Positions 45,701 through 57,133 of a stretch of DNA of 64,000 nt are shown one piece after another (the first letter of the stretch is position 1; each line of letters begins with the position of its first letter). Source of the DNA: Lophium mytilinum (Eukaryota; Ascomycota; Dothideomycetes; Mytilinidiales; Mytilinidiaceae); assembly GCA_010093605.1 (NCBI GenBank), contig MU004196.1, forward strand, positions 894,255-958,254. The letters run 5' to 3'. A model generated the notes under the pieces. It did no database searches and was not told where the DNA came from. It saw only the letters and a program-made list of their open reading frames with translations. The position numbers and the translations under genes are program-made.

Positions 45701-47154
45701 CATTCAAGGCCGGAATCACCAATCAGCTATAGTGAGACCTCGGAGAATCCAAGCCCTCTCGCAAGCTCTTCAAGGCCACATCATCTTGAGCGTGCTCAAT
45801 CGACAATGTCGACGGCAGCTTCAGTAAGAACTATTAGGCAATCGGATATGCTCAACACGTCTCGTACTGCTTCACCGCCTCTTCTACCAGCTCTTCCGGG
45901 TACACCACTAGCCTTGGATAGCCCAGGCGGGTCCAATCTAGGAGGAATATTTGGAGGCCTCCCTCGTCGGGTAATAACAAGTGTCAGAAGCCGGGACAGA
46001 AATTCAGGTCACCGACAGAGCCATAGCCGAGCGAAATCGATCGACCGGCTAGTCGACGCCGACGATGACGCTCATGGAGGACCGACCCTTGCTTTGAGTA
46101 ACACACTCGCCGCGGGGCATGTAGACCCTCCTGCCGTTCTCAAAGACCATTCTCCAATTCACGCTGCTACGCGCCTCTTTCCTGATCCGATAGAACGTAC
46201 ATCATCACGACAGTCTTCAATCTCGTCAACATCCTCTCGTCTGAATTCGGTATACACTATCGAAGAAAGAACGTCAGCTCAGAATCCTGGCAGCTATCCA
46301 TTCCCTTCGCTGCAGCGAAACACTTCAGAGGACCGCTTCAACCGCGCAAAGGACGAGCTCATACGAAGACGAATGCTTGAAGATAACCAGCGTCGCGAAA
46401 GGCCACTGTCTGGAACTTATTCACGCCCAGCCAGCGCTTTGAGTCAAATTGCTTGTCCACCAAGTCCTGATGACGAAGTCTTCTTCGAAAGACAAAGACT
46501 AGACGACATGTTCGATCGTCAGCATCCTGGTCAAGGTTCATCTATGGAGACTAGTCCAGTTGGCTATCCTGGAAGCATCAACACTGTACAGTCTGCAGCC
46601 TTGACATCGAGTTCTTCCGAGGAACACTTCACGTCCATGTCGCAATCTACATCAAACCCCTCGATACCGTCTGTCATCTCAGCGACGTCGTCCATGGCAC
46701 TTGACGACGGCTTTGCTGTGGATCTTACCAAGGATCAAGGTGCGCAAACATCTCACGATCCCAATGTCGCCATCGCCGACGACTATGCGGGCTACGACGG
46801 AGAGTAAGTAAAGTCCTTTCAGTATTGCCGTAGAGCGGGCCCCATCAATAGCAGTGTCCCTTCTATATTAAACCAAGCTAATTTCATATCGTTATCTTAA
46901 GTCATGCTGTAGAGATTGGCGACGAAGAAGACGATTCCGACGAAGACGACTTTATTGTCATGAACAAGAAGAGCGGAGTCAGAAGAAGCGATTCTATTGC
47001 GAACGGTGTGCTCGCGCGCTCCTCGGATCGAGGGCTATCTTTCTCATCACGCAGGAGATCCAATCGCAGCGGCAGCAATGGCACCGTGAAAAAGGTCCGA
47101 CCTCTCGAAGCAACCGATGATGATCGCCATCAATCACCCGACACGACCTCCTAA
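42779..47154 (+). CDS. SNF1-activating / CaMKK-like Ser/Thr protein kinase
   Basis: Two exons, 42779-46803 and 46902-47154, giving 1425 residues. The intron (GTAAGT/TTAAG) avoids an early stop and adds an acidic tail (DEEDDSDEDDFIVMNKKSGV). The disordered N-terminus (1-325) is followed by the kinase domain at about 330-850: ELGRGVHGKV (P-loop), VAIKIV (Lys about 357), HRDIKPANLL (about 640), DFGVS (about 660), VGTPAFYAPELC (activation segment) and VWALGVTLYCLVFGRVPF. The set matches yeast Sak1/Tos3/Elm1 and fission yeast Ssp1, kinases upstream of SNF1/AMPK. An insertion of about 190 residues, charged and Ser/Gln-rich, interrupts the domain after the hinge (VLEHVELGEI) and before VPLMTLEGTREAF. 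The 550-residue C-terminal tail is Ser-rich with many possible phosphosites. Which paralogue it is remains open. Confidence 0.93.
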
Positions 47155-49328
47155 ACTCAACGATCTCAGATACCCATCATATGCAACGAACTTTCCACGA
47201 CATAATCCTTTCACCTTACTACGTATCTTCAATCACGGGGCCATCGCACACGTTTCAGATATGGAGCGTAGCGGTTCCCAGTTCGGCACCACGGCCAACT
47301 ACATTCCGCCCTGTCTACTAGTACAATCCTACACCAGTAGGATGCAAGCCCCACCAAGGCCATGTACAACTCATTTTGCTCATGATATCAAAGTCCTCTA
47401 GCACGGCGTCGAAAGGCGTCTCCATATTTACGGCTACGGCAACTCGGCGAAAGATGCGATGGGTTGCACCCGCATACCTCGAGTACAACATCATCAACAC
47501 GCTGGCCTAGATACAGCTTGCGTCGTTCGTCTATTCTTTTTTCTCTCTTCAATCCCACTTCAAAGCCTTGTATACGTTTGTCGTGTGTGCGTATTCACTT
47601 CTTCTTGGGTTCCTTTGGGCGAAAAGGAAAATTATAGAGATTCTTTTGGTGGCTGGCATGGCACTCTCCTCCCCTCTTCTACATTCTTATTATTCTGCTT
47701 TTTTCCTTTCTGAACGAATACGCGCTGTATACGCTTTTCTTCATCATTCTTATGCTTGGGGCGAAACCTGGTTGCGAGCATCCTCGGCGTGGCGTGGCAG
47801 GCCGTTGGTAAAATGTGGATGTGATGTGCATGGCTATTTAAAATGACCTGGGGCGGCTTTAGTTATTTCTGTGTTGCTGCGCATATCCATACTCATCATC
47901 GTCACTGCGTTTTTGTTGATGTATTGGATCATACCTGAGGTGTCTTTGAGAAGCGGCTTTGGGCGACTTTGATTGCATTTTGTGGAGTGGGTGGGTTGAT
48001 AATGGCAGGCCATGACACTTAGGGGAGTGAAATTCACGCGAGATACTGTGAGGTATGCGCTCGCTCGCTACTGCTAGCATGATCTAGGCGAGTTTTATAG
48101 TAGGATCTAGGCAGTCGAACAATACCTACAGTATACCAGACAATAAATACAACTTCTGATACCTCGAGCGTGCGACTCCAAACAAGGTACAGCGAAGGAA
48201 ATTCCGATTTTCCCGTTGTCCCCTCCCATCTAATAAAGGGAAGAAATGTCAGTACCACAGATCTGCGCCAGCCTCTCATTAACCCCTCCCCTCTACCGCG
48301 TTCTGGCTTTGTCAATTTCGTTGGGAAAAGGGGCCTACAACATGCCCACACCGCGTCTACGCGGCGTTTACCAAAGAAAGTTCCATGCGGTCGAATCTGT
48401 AATTTCTTCTAACACTTCGCCTCACTGCGTCCCCCAACGAGTACCGCATCTAGTAAGGCTACCGTCACTAAGCGTTATTGTTCGTACAGTCTACCCTACC
48501 ATTAGACTGTCCGCCTTATCATTGCACCAAAGCGCTACCATACCCTGTGGAGACGGGGTTGAACATTTCAGGAACGACTAAGAATCACTCCTCACCCACT
48601 ACATATTCGTTAGCCCCTAGCACAATATTTCATTTCAAGCGCACAAACCACTACCTTTCACGTACTTGTTAACCTACTCATGTAGTAATTGAGGTTGACC
48701 AAGCCCCATTTCTAGGAGCGCCCTATCCATATTTTCAAGTCGGGTCCTTTTACTATTTTCATTCGCCCTCTAATCCCGGGTGAAATTATGCTCTCACGCA
48801 CCGCACCGTCGCACATACCTCTCAAAAGGCTCTTCGCCAATAGCAAGCCAAAGTGACAGACGCGCGGCAGGATTCAACCAGTCCTTGCTCTAAGAGCGAA
48901 TCGAATCGAATCGAGTCGCGGAAGAACGCCTTCTCAGGGAATTGTCTCGATACTTCGCGTATACCACATATACACTGACTCCACAAACGGAAAACCCCAC
49001 CAGCACGCCTCGCTTTCCTCGCTCCCACCCCATCTCCGCCTACATCGCGCTTCGCGTCTCTCACTTAACCAGTGTAGTGATCTGCACACAGCCCCATCGA
49101 TGTAGCATAGCTGCCAAGCCCCAACCCGACGAATGCGAGACACGAGGAGCGGAGCCAATCAGCGACTACGCCGTTGCGCATTTAGAGCAAACAGGAAAAT
49201 TGGTTTCGCTCTCCTCGCGTTAGGGAGGGGGGAGGCGGCGCGATGGTAGATAAATGCGAGGTGGGACGCTGTTTTGGGGAGGGAGGTGCGTGGCCTTGAT
49301 GGTGAGGCTGATTTGGGGTGCTGTTGAA

Positions 49329-49354
49329 GGGGATGGGGAGGGGAGAGGGATGGG
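49329..49354 (+). other. Potential G-quadruplex next to the RTA1 TATA box
   Basis: Five G-runs of 3-4 (49329-49332, 49335-49338, 49340-49343, 49347-49349, 49352-49354) with 1-3-nt spacers on the plus strand, ending directly at the TATA box. Meets the standard sequence rule for a G-quadruplex. Confidence 0.6.
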
Positions 49355-49362
49355 TATATAAG
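49355..49362 (+). promoter_or_regulatory. TATA box of the RTA1-like gene
   Basis: TATATAAG, 195 bp upstream of the start codon at 49557, with CTTATC (a GATA-factor core on the other strand) just downstream at about 49371. Confidence 0.5.
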
Positions 49363-49556
49363 TAAGTGGACTTATCAAAGAAGGTGGAGAGCTCATATAC
49401 TGATTACTTGATAGGGTTCGTTAGAGAATTTGATCCTGTCTACGAAGCTTAAGAAACCTTCCCGTTGTTGTATCATTCTGCCGCCTTACCTCCATTTCGG
49501 TCGTCTTCAATTACCTCTTTACTCGAAAGCATTTGCTCGAACAAAAGTTGCTCAAC

Positions 49557-50627
49557 ATGGCTAAAGACAATGACGCGACTAACGACAGCATCTGGCTCTA
49601 CACCCCCTCCACCGCCCTCGCCATCGTCGTCGCGACCCTCTACCTCATCCCCACCTCCCTCCTCTTCTACCAAACCATCCTCAAATACCGCAGCTGGTTC
49701 TTCCTCTGCGTGCTCATCGGGAGCTGTCTCGAAGTCGGGGGCTACATCGCGCGTGCCGTGAGCACGAAGCAAGTCACCGAGATCGTGAGTAGCCTTCCCC
49801 CTTCCCCATCTCAAAGAAAAAGATGACGACTGCTGAGGTCGATACTGTTGTGGATACTGACGTTTCATGCCAGCCCCCCTTCGCCGCCTCCTCAACCCTC
49901 ATCATCCTCGCCCCGATCTTCGTCGCCGCGGGAAACTACCTCCTCATCGGTCGCCTGATCCGCGTCGTCCTCCCGCCCCCCTCTGCGTCTGCCACAGCAA
50001 CTGCTTCCACCTCATCTGCCAAGCGCATCTTCGGCCTCCGCGCGCAGCATATCACCCGCATCTTCGTTGGCTGTGACGTTCTTTCCTGCTTGATCCAAGC
50101 CTCGGGCTCTGGCATCGCGTCGTCGGGCAATTGGACCGGGAACAGCGCGAAAGTGGGCACGGATGTGCTGATAGCGGGACTGAGCACGCAGGTGGGGACG
50201 TTTGTGTGGTTCCTCGCTATCGTGTGGAGATTCTCGGTACTGACTAAAAGAGGGGGTTTGGTGGTGGACGGGGCGCCGGAGGGGTGGCTGAAGGTGTTAT
50301 GGGCCATTTATGCGAGTAGTGCGTTGATTCTAGTGAGTTCTGTTCAACCTAGGTGTATTTGGAGCTAGGTGGTGGTGGTGGTGGACTAAGTTGCTGAGTT
50401 GATTGGTGTGTTAGGTCCGCTGCGTTTATCGAGTCATCGAGTTTGCGCTTGGGATTGATGGATACCCGTTCACGCACGAGTGGGTATTTTACGTGTTTGA
50501 GTCGCTGCCGATGTTGCCGGCTATCTCGGTGTTTTGCGTGTATCATCCGGCAAGGTATTTGGGAAAGGCTGGGTGGCTGCAGAAGCAGGTGAGCGAGGAG
50601 CCGGGGGTGGAGTTGCTGCCAGCTTAG
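49557..50627 (+). CDS. RTA1-domain membrane protein
   Basis: Three exons, 49557-49784, 49874-50332 and 50415-50627, giving 299 residues. ATG 49557 (MAKDNDATNDSIWLYTPSTA) is preferred to 49533. There are seven hydrophobic segments. SCLEVGGYIARAVST, APIFVAAGNYLLIGRLI, RIFVGCDVLSCLIQASGSGI and VYRVIEFALGIDGYPFTHEW, then YVFESLPMLPAISVFCVYHP are hallmarks of the RTA1 family (PF04479). These are fungal lipid-translocating or stress-resistance membrane proteins such as Rta1, Rsb1 and Pug1. Substrate not predictable. Introns use GTGAGT donors with CAG/TAG acceptors. Third positions are C-rich to about 50100 and G-rich afterwards. Convergent with the Zn2Cys6 gene. Confidence 0.92.
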
Positions 50628-50979
50628 TAGACGAGAAGGGAAATCGGAGGGCACTGTATCCTAGGTCGAGGGTTAGACTTGTATTGAAGCAACAGATCAG
50701 GCGATTGAAAGGGTTCCGTAGCGAAAGACTTGGGATGGGTGGGTGAGAGCATTCGGTTCCATCGAGTAGATCCGTGTAGGAGCAGGGGTACCGGTAATGT
50801 TCCATCTCGATAAATCTCATAGCGATTGTTCATAGAATGATTAGAAAAGGAAGACCCAGATACGCCGTTTGATCATCCAGGGGTATAGTCTTTAAAACGA
50901 AAGTGCAGCCGGACGCCTGACTATGTTAGTGCATAGCGCCAATGAGTACTGATTGGATACGATATACCTGATGATTATA
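50628..50979. other. Convergent 3' intergenic region
   Basis: 352 bp between the 3' ends of the RTA1 and Zn2Cys6 genes. Nothing recognised. Confidence 0.45.
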
Positions 50980-52477
50980 CTATGAGTCGCCGTTAGTGAG
51001 TTCCTGTAAGCTACCATTGAAAGCTGGATCATAGATCTCCAATTGGCGCTTCTTGAGAGCTCCGTGGAATCTATGAAATGGATACGTCGAGATAGTCCTG
51101 CACCACTCAACGTGGGACCTATAGCTTGCTGGCAGGCTCCGGTAGATGTTGAGAATCCATTCCATGAATGCAGAAGGCGCATTCACGCCTTGAAACCCCA
51201 ACCGCTCGAACATCAGTATGGGAGTCAAGATGGCCTGGATGGCGATCCAATGCGCGAGAAGTATCTGCGCCACGCAATTGTTTGGATCGATGAAGGTTTG
51301 GAACTCCTCATGGGTCCAGGTCGACGGAATGTTGTAGGTTGTTACAAAAGTTGTGTAAGCTGCCTCCACACTTAGTGACCGTTGATGGGGAAGGTAGTAT
51401 AGGGCCTTACCTGCGACTGGATCATTGTAGGCGTGTTGGACCGTCTGAACTAAGGTAGAATAGAAAGCCCTCTCCCAGTCAGCGAGAGCCAGCGTTTCTA
51501 CCATCTCTAGGGACTCGGCAGCTCTGTCAAGATGATCAGGAGATATCGCACAGTAGGCGGAGTTCGCAAGTCGGTTCTGCATCGTTGCGAGATGGCCCTC
51601 CGCGCGGAAAGCGTGGAATGCCGAATCAGCGTTCATCAGCTGGTCTTTTCCAGCAATGAGATTGCACCCGCGGACCATGGTCAGAAACTCGTATAAGCCA
51701 TCCCGAAGATGACTTGACTGGAAAGCCAAAGCTAATGCAGCTGCCATCCGGGCGTCGCTCTCGCATCTGGTTTTGGCAGGATGCGAGAGGGCATCGTTCA
51801 GGGACTTCATCGCAAGGATGCGATGCGATAGTGCTTCTTCTGCAACATTGGCACTAGACACTGCGTCTAGATGGGAAGCAGATAGAGCGAGAATCGAATG
51901 AATGAGGAACTCGTACTGCATTGATTAGCTGCGGTGTTGTGAATGGAGCGAAATGCCACGTACGTTATGTGCAAAGCTGGGGATCACAGTGATCCAGATC
52001 TTATCCGCTCCGACAGGAAGATGTGGATACGCAGTGATGAGGAAGTGATGGAAAAGCCTGAATCAGATAAGTATAGGTTTCATACATCATTACCAACGCC
52101 CATCGTATCTACCTCATGTCAGACATGGTGAAGTTGCCAGGCGTGCTCCTCAAGGTCACTGCATCTTTGGGCGCAGGAGGCTGATTAAGTCGCTGTGCTG
52201 CTTGGATGATATTCGCAGGATATTCGCAGTCCAAGCCTGCTTTGTTGCAATGATTGCATTCTGGATAATTCTCATTGCACTTGATTCTTCGACGCTTGCA
52301 GTTGAAGCACCCGCGTCTTGATTTAGTATGTCCTTTCCGTGGAATGGGCCTCCTCGCCACAGGAGAAGAGACTGAATCACTGCCAGACGGCTCGGTGCAA
52401 AGAGGCTTGTCCAAATTGGAGTCGCTGGACGTGCTGGGGGTAGCTATGGAGCTATTCATGACTGACAGACTGCTCAA
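50980..52477 (-). CDS. Zn(II)2Cys6 transcription factor
   Basis: Three exons, 52477-52113, 52057-51964 and 51915-50980, giving 464 residues. The zinc cluster CFNCKRRRIKC, then NENYPECNHC and NKAGLDC has spacing C-x2-C-x6-C-x6-C-x2-C-x6-C (about residues 57-84), preceded by the basic KGHTKSRRG. The effector half (YEFLIHSILALSASHLDAVS, later LRDGLYEFLTMVRGCNLIAG) is the helical fungal-specific domain common in small sterol-uptake/UPC2-like regulators, so a nuclear DNA-binding role is secure but its targets are not. Exon 3 contains a 51-nt stretch (51410-51360) with full splice signals whose removal keeps frame, giving a 447-residue form. The adjacent RTA1 gene is a conceivable target, by position only. 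Confidence 0.9.
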
Positions 52478-53276
52478 AGCAATTCATTGAAGCTTCGACA
52501 CGACCGTATAGCAGAAGGAGAACAGAACTTGTCATCTGCGAGGGTTGTTCCTGGACATGTTATGGTGTTCTGTCTCTAGTCAACCTTGTAGTTAACTTAG
52601 AAGTACGAGTGTGGTGGCTTAGACTAGGGTCGCTAGGTGTCGCGTATCCACCTGCGTCGATGGCTGGCGTAGCAGCTGAGCGTTGAGGTGGCGCCCTCGT
52701 TAGGCTGACTCAAAGCCAGCCAGCTACTGCACGAGAAATATGAAGGTGGATGCGAGATCGACACGTCCGCGGCATGCCCGTGGGCCAATGGAGTATGGTG
52801 ATTTTCCTTTGTTCTTTACGACGCACCCCTCACCGGCCACCGGCGCCCAGACGACGTAGAGAGAAGGCAGCCATATAGTCGTAAGCTTAATCTCTCGAGG
52901 ACGCTATAAACAGCAACACCATCACGATGCAGCCGCCAATCGGATCTTAGTGTGTGAGTGAAATATGCAGGTAAGTGCATGTGTGCCGACCAAGGGCATC
53001 ACGGAGAAGTAGCGAGAGCCCGACTCTAAGACCCATTGCTCATTGCATTGCCTATTTCGTACAGTCCTGCCGACCCTTCGTGACGGCGACCATTGTTGTC
53101 TTGTTCACCGCGCCCTTCAGTGCTTCAGCCCTTCGAGGTAGTCATCTGGTTGATGAAATGATTCGTCAATCTCGCAGCAGCCACGCTCGAGTCCCTGGCT
53201 TTCATTGGCTTTTCGGCCCCATCCGAATTGATCACAGATTTATCCTTTGCCGAACACCACGAGTCTACCGGAAATC
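52478..53276. other. Intergenic region 5' of the Zn2Cys6 gene
   Basis: 800 bp. A 103-codon plus-strand frame at 52975-53286 has no motif. Nothing else recognised. Confidence 0.45.
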
Positions 53277-54814
53277 TCACGGGTAGCCTCCCGAGTCGCC
53301 TCCTGAGTATCCCGGGTACGAGTAGTCAGGGCCAGCACCGTTGCCGTACTGGGTCAACGGGACTGCTGCGTCATCGTTCTTCAGGTCTGTTGCTATACCC
53401 CTAACAATCTGCTTAGTCTGTGTGTCTGCAGCACGGGGCCCGTCGATTGTTTCTGAATCTCGGAACGTTAGCCCTGATCTATTCGAGTCTCGCTGTGACA
53501 TATGCCGTAGGGGAATCAGAGTGAAATCCGATGTAATCTCCCTTGCGGAGAAGGAACACTTACGGTAGAAGGCCGTGATCAGAGGAAAGACGGAGGAAGC
53601 GAGTAGCGTCAGCGACATCAGCTGCGCAAAGGAGTAGTCGTTGTTCTTTGCGCCGAGGTACCACTCATCAATCTCTTGCCCAGTCCGCAGTTTGTTGTTA
53701 TAGTATGTCGCAGCCCCTGCAACGACGAGATTGGAAAATGTGATACCACACCGGAAGAAGAACCCGATTCTTCCCTCCAAGAACTCCGAAAAGGACTCGA
53801 CAGCTAAGAAAATGAGACCAATGATGAAAGAGACAGTCATAGGTATTAGTAGGCCCCAGAACTGTGTCGTAGACCCACTGCCACTTAGTTGGGGTAGCAG
53901 TGCCGTAGATATATTGTGAGTCTCGAAGAACTCGTGGTTCAATAGGCTGTCGGCCCCAGTAATATAGCAGGATATCGGCATAATTGCAGCTGAGCCAGCA
54001 GTCATTGGGAACCCCTTGACATCACGGCTCTTATACAATAGCCATGTAAAGCAAAAGGTAAGCAGGATACCAATTAGCCGAAGGCTAGCGAGCCAGCCAT
54101 TCTTGCGGAACCATTTCGGTATGTTGGTTATGGCGAAGGTATGCGTGATCATCGCCATCAAGAGCAGATAACAGACTATGTTGTATTGATATACAGAGAG
54201 GTCACAGCTTTGTAGGAGTGTTGCAAAAGCAAGTGCAATCCCAGCGGTGAGAGCTGCGTCACTAAAAGTGTGGAGTATGGTGTCAATGCTGTGGATGATC
54301 CGCTTGTACTTCTTATGACTGCGTGACAGTTAGTACTCGCCGCCGATTTCTGTGGACGTAAACTTACTCTCGTCTTGTTTGAGATGGTGGTTGATAGCGG
54401 GCATGGAAGATGAGGTATGAATAGTCCATCAGTAGCAAAAATGCAGCTACCAAAGCAAGGAAAGACGTGATTTGGAAAGCACGAATAACCTGTTCAATTG
54501 TTAGCATGAATCATAAGATGTGCCCGTCCCATGTTATCTCAAACCCGGAGCCCGCGATGTCTTGCAAATATTCCCAGTGACATGAGTGTCTTCAGTGTAC
54601 TTATTTTATACGAGGGGTTGCGAGGATATGGAATGTTGTGGGTACGATGAGCACGTCTTGCTTATCAACTTACATTGGTTCCAGTAATATCGTTGTTGGG
54701 CACCAACTTCTGGTCGTCGTCGAGATGGGTAGCGTTCGCATAAAGCGCAAAGTCGCAAGAAATAGTTCGATTAGGGCAATGGCCCTTGAGACCCGCGAGA
54801 AGACCTTTCGCCAT
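53277..54814 (-). CDS. Fungal multipass membrane protein, function unknown
   Basis: Three exons, 54814-54674, 54489-54368 and 54318-53277, giving 434 residues (sum divisible by three). The N-terminus is MAKGLLAGLKGHCPNRTISC, then NDITGTN joined to VIRAFQITSFLALVAAFLLL. After that come THTFAITNIPKWFRKNGWLA, a hydrophobic RLIGILLTFCFTWLLY, and several more helices. I count seven or eight hydrophobic segments, then a soluble Ser/Asp-rich tail ending in a Gly/Tyr/Pro-rich YPGYSGGDSGGYP. SCDLSVYQYNIVCYLLLMAM resembles an uncharacterised family of fungal integral membrane proteins. Exon 1 is the least certain part, because a 54660-54500 gap could hide another small exon. Confidence 0.75.
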
Positions 54815-55948
54815 GTTCGACGGCGACTTTGGCAAGCGAGGGGCCCACGCTACAGAGATCGATTGATGGAGGATATCGAAGAGAGCTTAGAGAGAAGGTG
54901 ATGTGGAGGGAAACGTAGGTAGTATTGAAGTGTATAGTCGGCTCTATTCACGGCTACAACTACAAGATGATTTGGAACGAATGTCAATACAGCCTCAGGG
55001 GAAAGCGCAGCGGTTCAACGTCCTTAAGAGAAATTCCTCACACTCCGCTTTCCCTTTCCAAGAGGTTTCCAAGAGGCTTCCAAGAAGCTAAGACGAGGCT
55101 GAAAAGATCAGACTCAAGGGTCTGGTCTTTGTAACCTCCTCAGCGCCTTAATTCTGAGCAAAAGACCAAGCATCCTTGCAAGAGAAGATGCTCCTAGAGG
55201 TTATACTGGCTAGGTCTAGATGAAAAGGTACGGAGATGCCCACTGGGCCTCGGCTGAGAAAGCCTAACTCACCGGCCATGCAGGTCGCGCAATTTTTAGA
55301 GCCTTACTAACCCACTAAAACGACTCCGGATGTTTAATTTTTAGGGTCGTGCATCTTAATAGTTGGGGCTAAAAGGTGGTGGCGCTTGCTGGATCCTGGC
55401 GATGGAAGGGAGTTAGGCCTACCCGAGACACAAGCCCCGTGAATGTGCCGATATCGTAGCAAAACGGGCTGGATAGCCAGGGGGATGGCATCTCCATCTT
55501 GACCGGTCGACAGTCGCGTGCTGATGATCGCTAAATGTCCTTGCTGGGCCTCCTTTCTAGGATTTATAAGCCTATCTTGGGATTTAGTAAGGTCCCTATT
55601 GCGAAAATAGATAATATCAGAATTCTCCGGTCAACGCGAACCCAGTAATGGAAATAAGAAGGGTCATCAAGTGGACTGGACTTCGCAGAGAAGCTGCTTC
55701 GTACCTGCATCGAAATGTGTCGTGATGTAAGACGCGTAGTTGGTGCCGGAGGAAGTTGAACGCCACTTTGTGTGCCAAGAAGAGTGTAGCATCGCCCCTG
55801 CATTCGGCCCCCAACGATAGCCGTGCTCGTCTTATTCCCGTATTTCAAGATTGCTTAAACCTTCAAGCCTCTTTCTATCCGGCCCCATACACACTCAGTG
55901 GTCTACTCCGTTGCTGTGCGCTTTGCTTACATTGACATCATCTACAAT
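54815..55948. other. Divergent intergenic region
   Basis: About 1.1 kb. A roughly 11-bp unit containing TTCCAAGAGG is repeated three times at about 55043-55085. The frame at 55564-55848 (minus) has no motif. No gene recognised. Confidence 0.45.
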
Positions 55949-56572
55949 ATGCCTATTCTCGAGGTCTGCCTGCTGCGACTGAAAGATGGACTGTCAGCCT
56001 ACGACCATGCATTACTCAAGACTCTGTCTACAGTACGATCGGTCCTGAAGACTGACTCCAAGTTCTATAACTGCATCGAAGACCCATCTCTCGTCTACAT
56101 CCTGGGAATATGGCCGACTCACGAAGCCCATAAAGCTTTTCTTGCATCACCTGAGAAGGAGAAGGTCCTTGGCCCACAAGAGGATCAGCTTGAATTCCAA
56201 TGGATACTTCACATGGAGCTTGACGACATATCATTGTTGCCTCTGGACGCACCGGTTATGGCGATAGCGAGGCTATTTATAAAAGGAGGCAAGCACATCG
56301 AGGAGTACAATCGGATAGTGAGCAAATATCGAGCAACCATTGTGGACGGGACCAAGCCGTACAACGTAGTCGATGGGTGGAGGAGCGACTCGGAGCCTGG
56401 GAAACAAGAAGCACTCATGTTCTCTGGTTGGGCGAGCATAGAAGCACACAGGGCATTCACGGCAAAGATGAGAGGAGAGGAGGATTATGCAAGTGTGCGT
56501 AACAACTACGAAGGGATGGAGGTTCGACATGCCCGAGATATGGAACGAATCGCCAGAATACCGCAGGAATAG
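55949..56572 (+). CDS. ABM-like dimeric alpha/beta-barrel protein
   Basis: Single exon of 207 residues. ATG 55949 (MPILEVCLLRLKDGLSAYDH) is chosen over 55898 because the domain begins right there. Two repeats of the ferredoxin-like pattern are visible. The first is VCLLRLKDG with LVYILGIWPTHEAHKAFLAS, the second is IARLFIKGG with ALMFSGWASIEAHRAFTAKM. This is how fungal antibiotic-biosynthesis-monooxygenase/Dabb-type proteins look. Many have no proven enzyme activity, so a catalytic role is not claimed. No signal peptide or membrane segment. Confidence 0.75.
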   Translation: MPILEVCLLRLKDGLSAYDHALLKTLSTVRSVLKTDSKFYNCIEDPSLVYILGIWPTHEAHKAFLASPEKEKVLGPQEDQLEFQWILHMELDDISLLPLDAPVMAIARLFIKGGKHIEEYNRIVSKYRATIVDGTKPYNVVDGWRSDSEPGKQEALMFSGWASIEAHRAFTAKMRGEEDYASVRNNYEGMEVRHARDMERIARIPQE

Positions 56573-57133
56573 GCTTTGCTTTGGCCATCTCTCCTCCGCA
56601 TTAGCATATCAGATCTCTTCGGCAATCGACACTAATCTTTCATATTGTCAAAGACACCTCAGGGTGCACGATTGCTAACGTTGTTCGCCTAAAACTCTAG
56701 TACTTTCAAACTAGGGCAATACAGGTATTATACGAAAAATACAATTAGGCAAGAATGAAAGCTATCGCAAAGATTCCTATTTAGGTATTGTACTGGCCGC
56801 CTTGTGCTTCAAAATCTCGGCTTCATGTTGTTCATCACCGAGGGCTACCAAGTACTTACCTCGCATGTCAGAGCGGAACAGCCGCAGCCCACTGTTTATA
56901 TTGACTATTCCCTGACGATACCCTTGCAGGAAGATCCCGAGTTACTGCCAGCTTGAGCAGGCTCGTTCTCACCTTGATAAGACTTAGGGTTAACCCCGCA
57001 GTTACGTTGCATCGTACCAAAGTACTCGCTACCATGCATCTTCGGATCTCAAGCCGCTTTCCTCGCAGCTTAATACTCCGAACGCCACCTTGGGCTTCCC
57101 TGCAGTAGAGCCCTTTCTTCCTCACTTTTCAGG
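56573..57133. other. Intergenic region 5' of the GH92 gene
   Basis: 561 bp, A+T-richer. No gene recognised. Expected to hold the GH92 promoter. Confidence 0.45.

Larger units (their letters stand above)
47155..49556. other. Intergenic region between the kinase and RTA1 genes
   Basis: About 2.4 kb. Frames at 47117-47401, 47459-47846, 48034-48351 and 48246-48581 lack motifs. A short AATCG run is near 48898-48915. The final 350 bp are G-rich on the plus strand and contain the RTA1 core promoter. Confidence 0.5.

Noticed and set aside
54500-54660. Extra exon containing a DIAGSG reading in the multipass membrane protein gene
   Set aside because: It looks attractive next to the conserved NDITG but does not keep phase with exon 1. 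Direct joining of NDITGTN to VIRAFQ is simpler and in frame.
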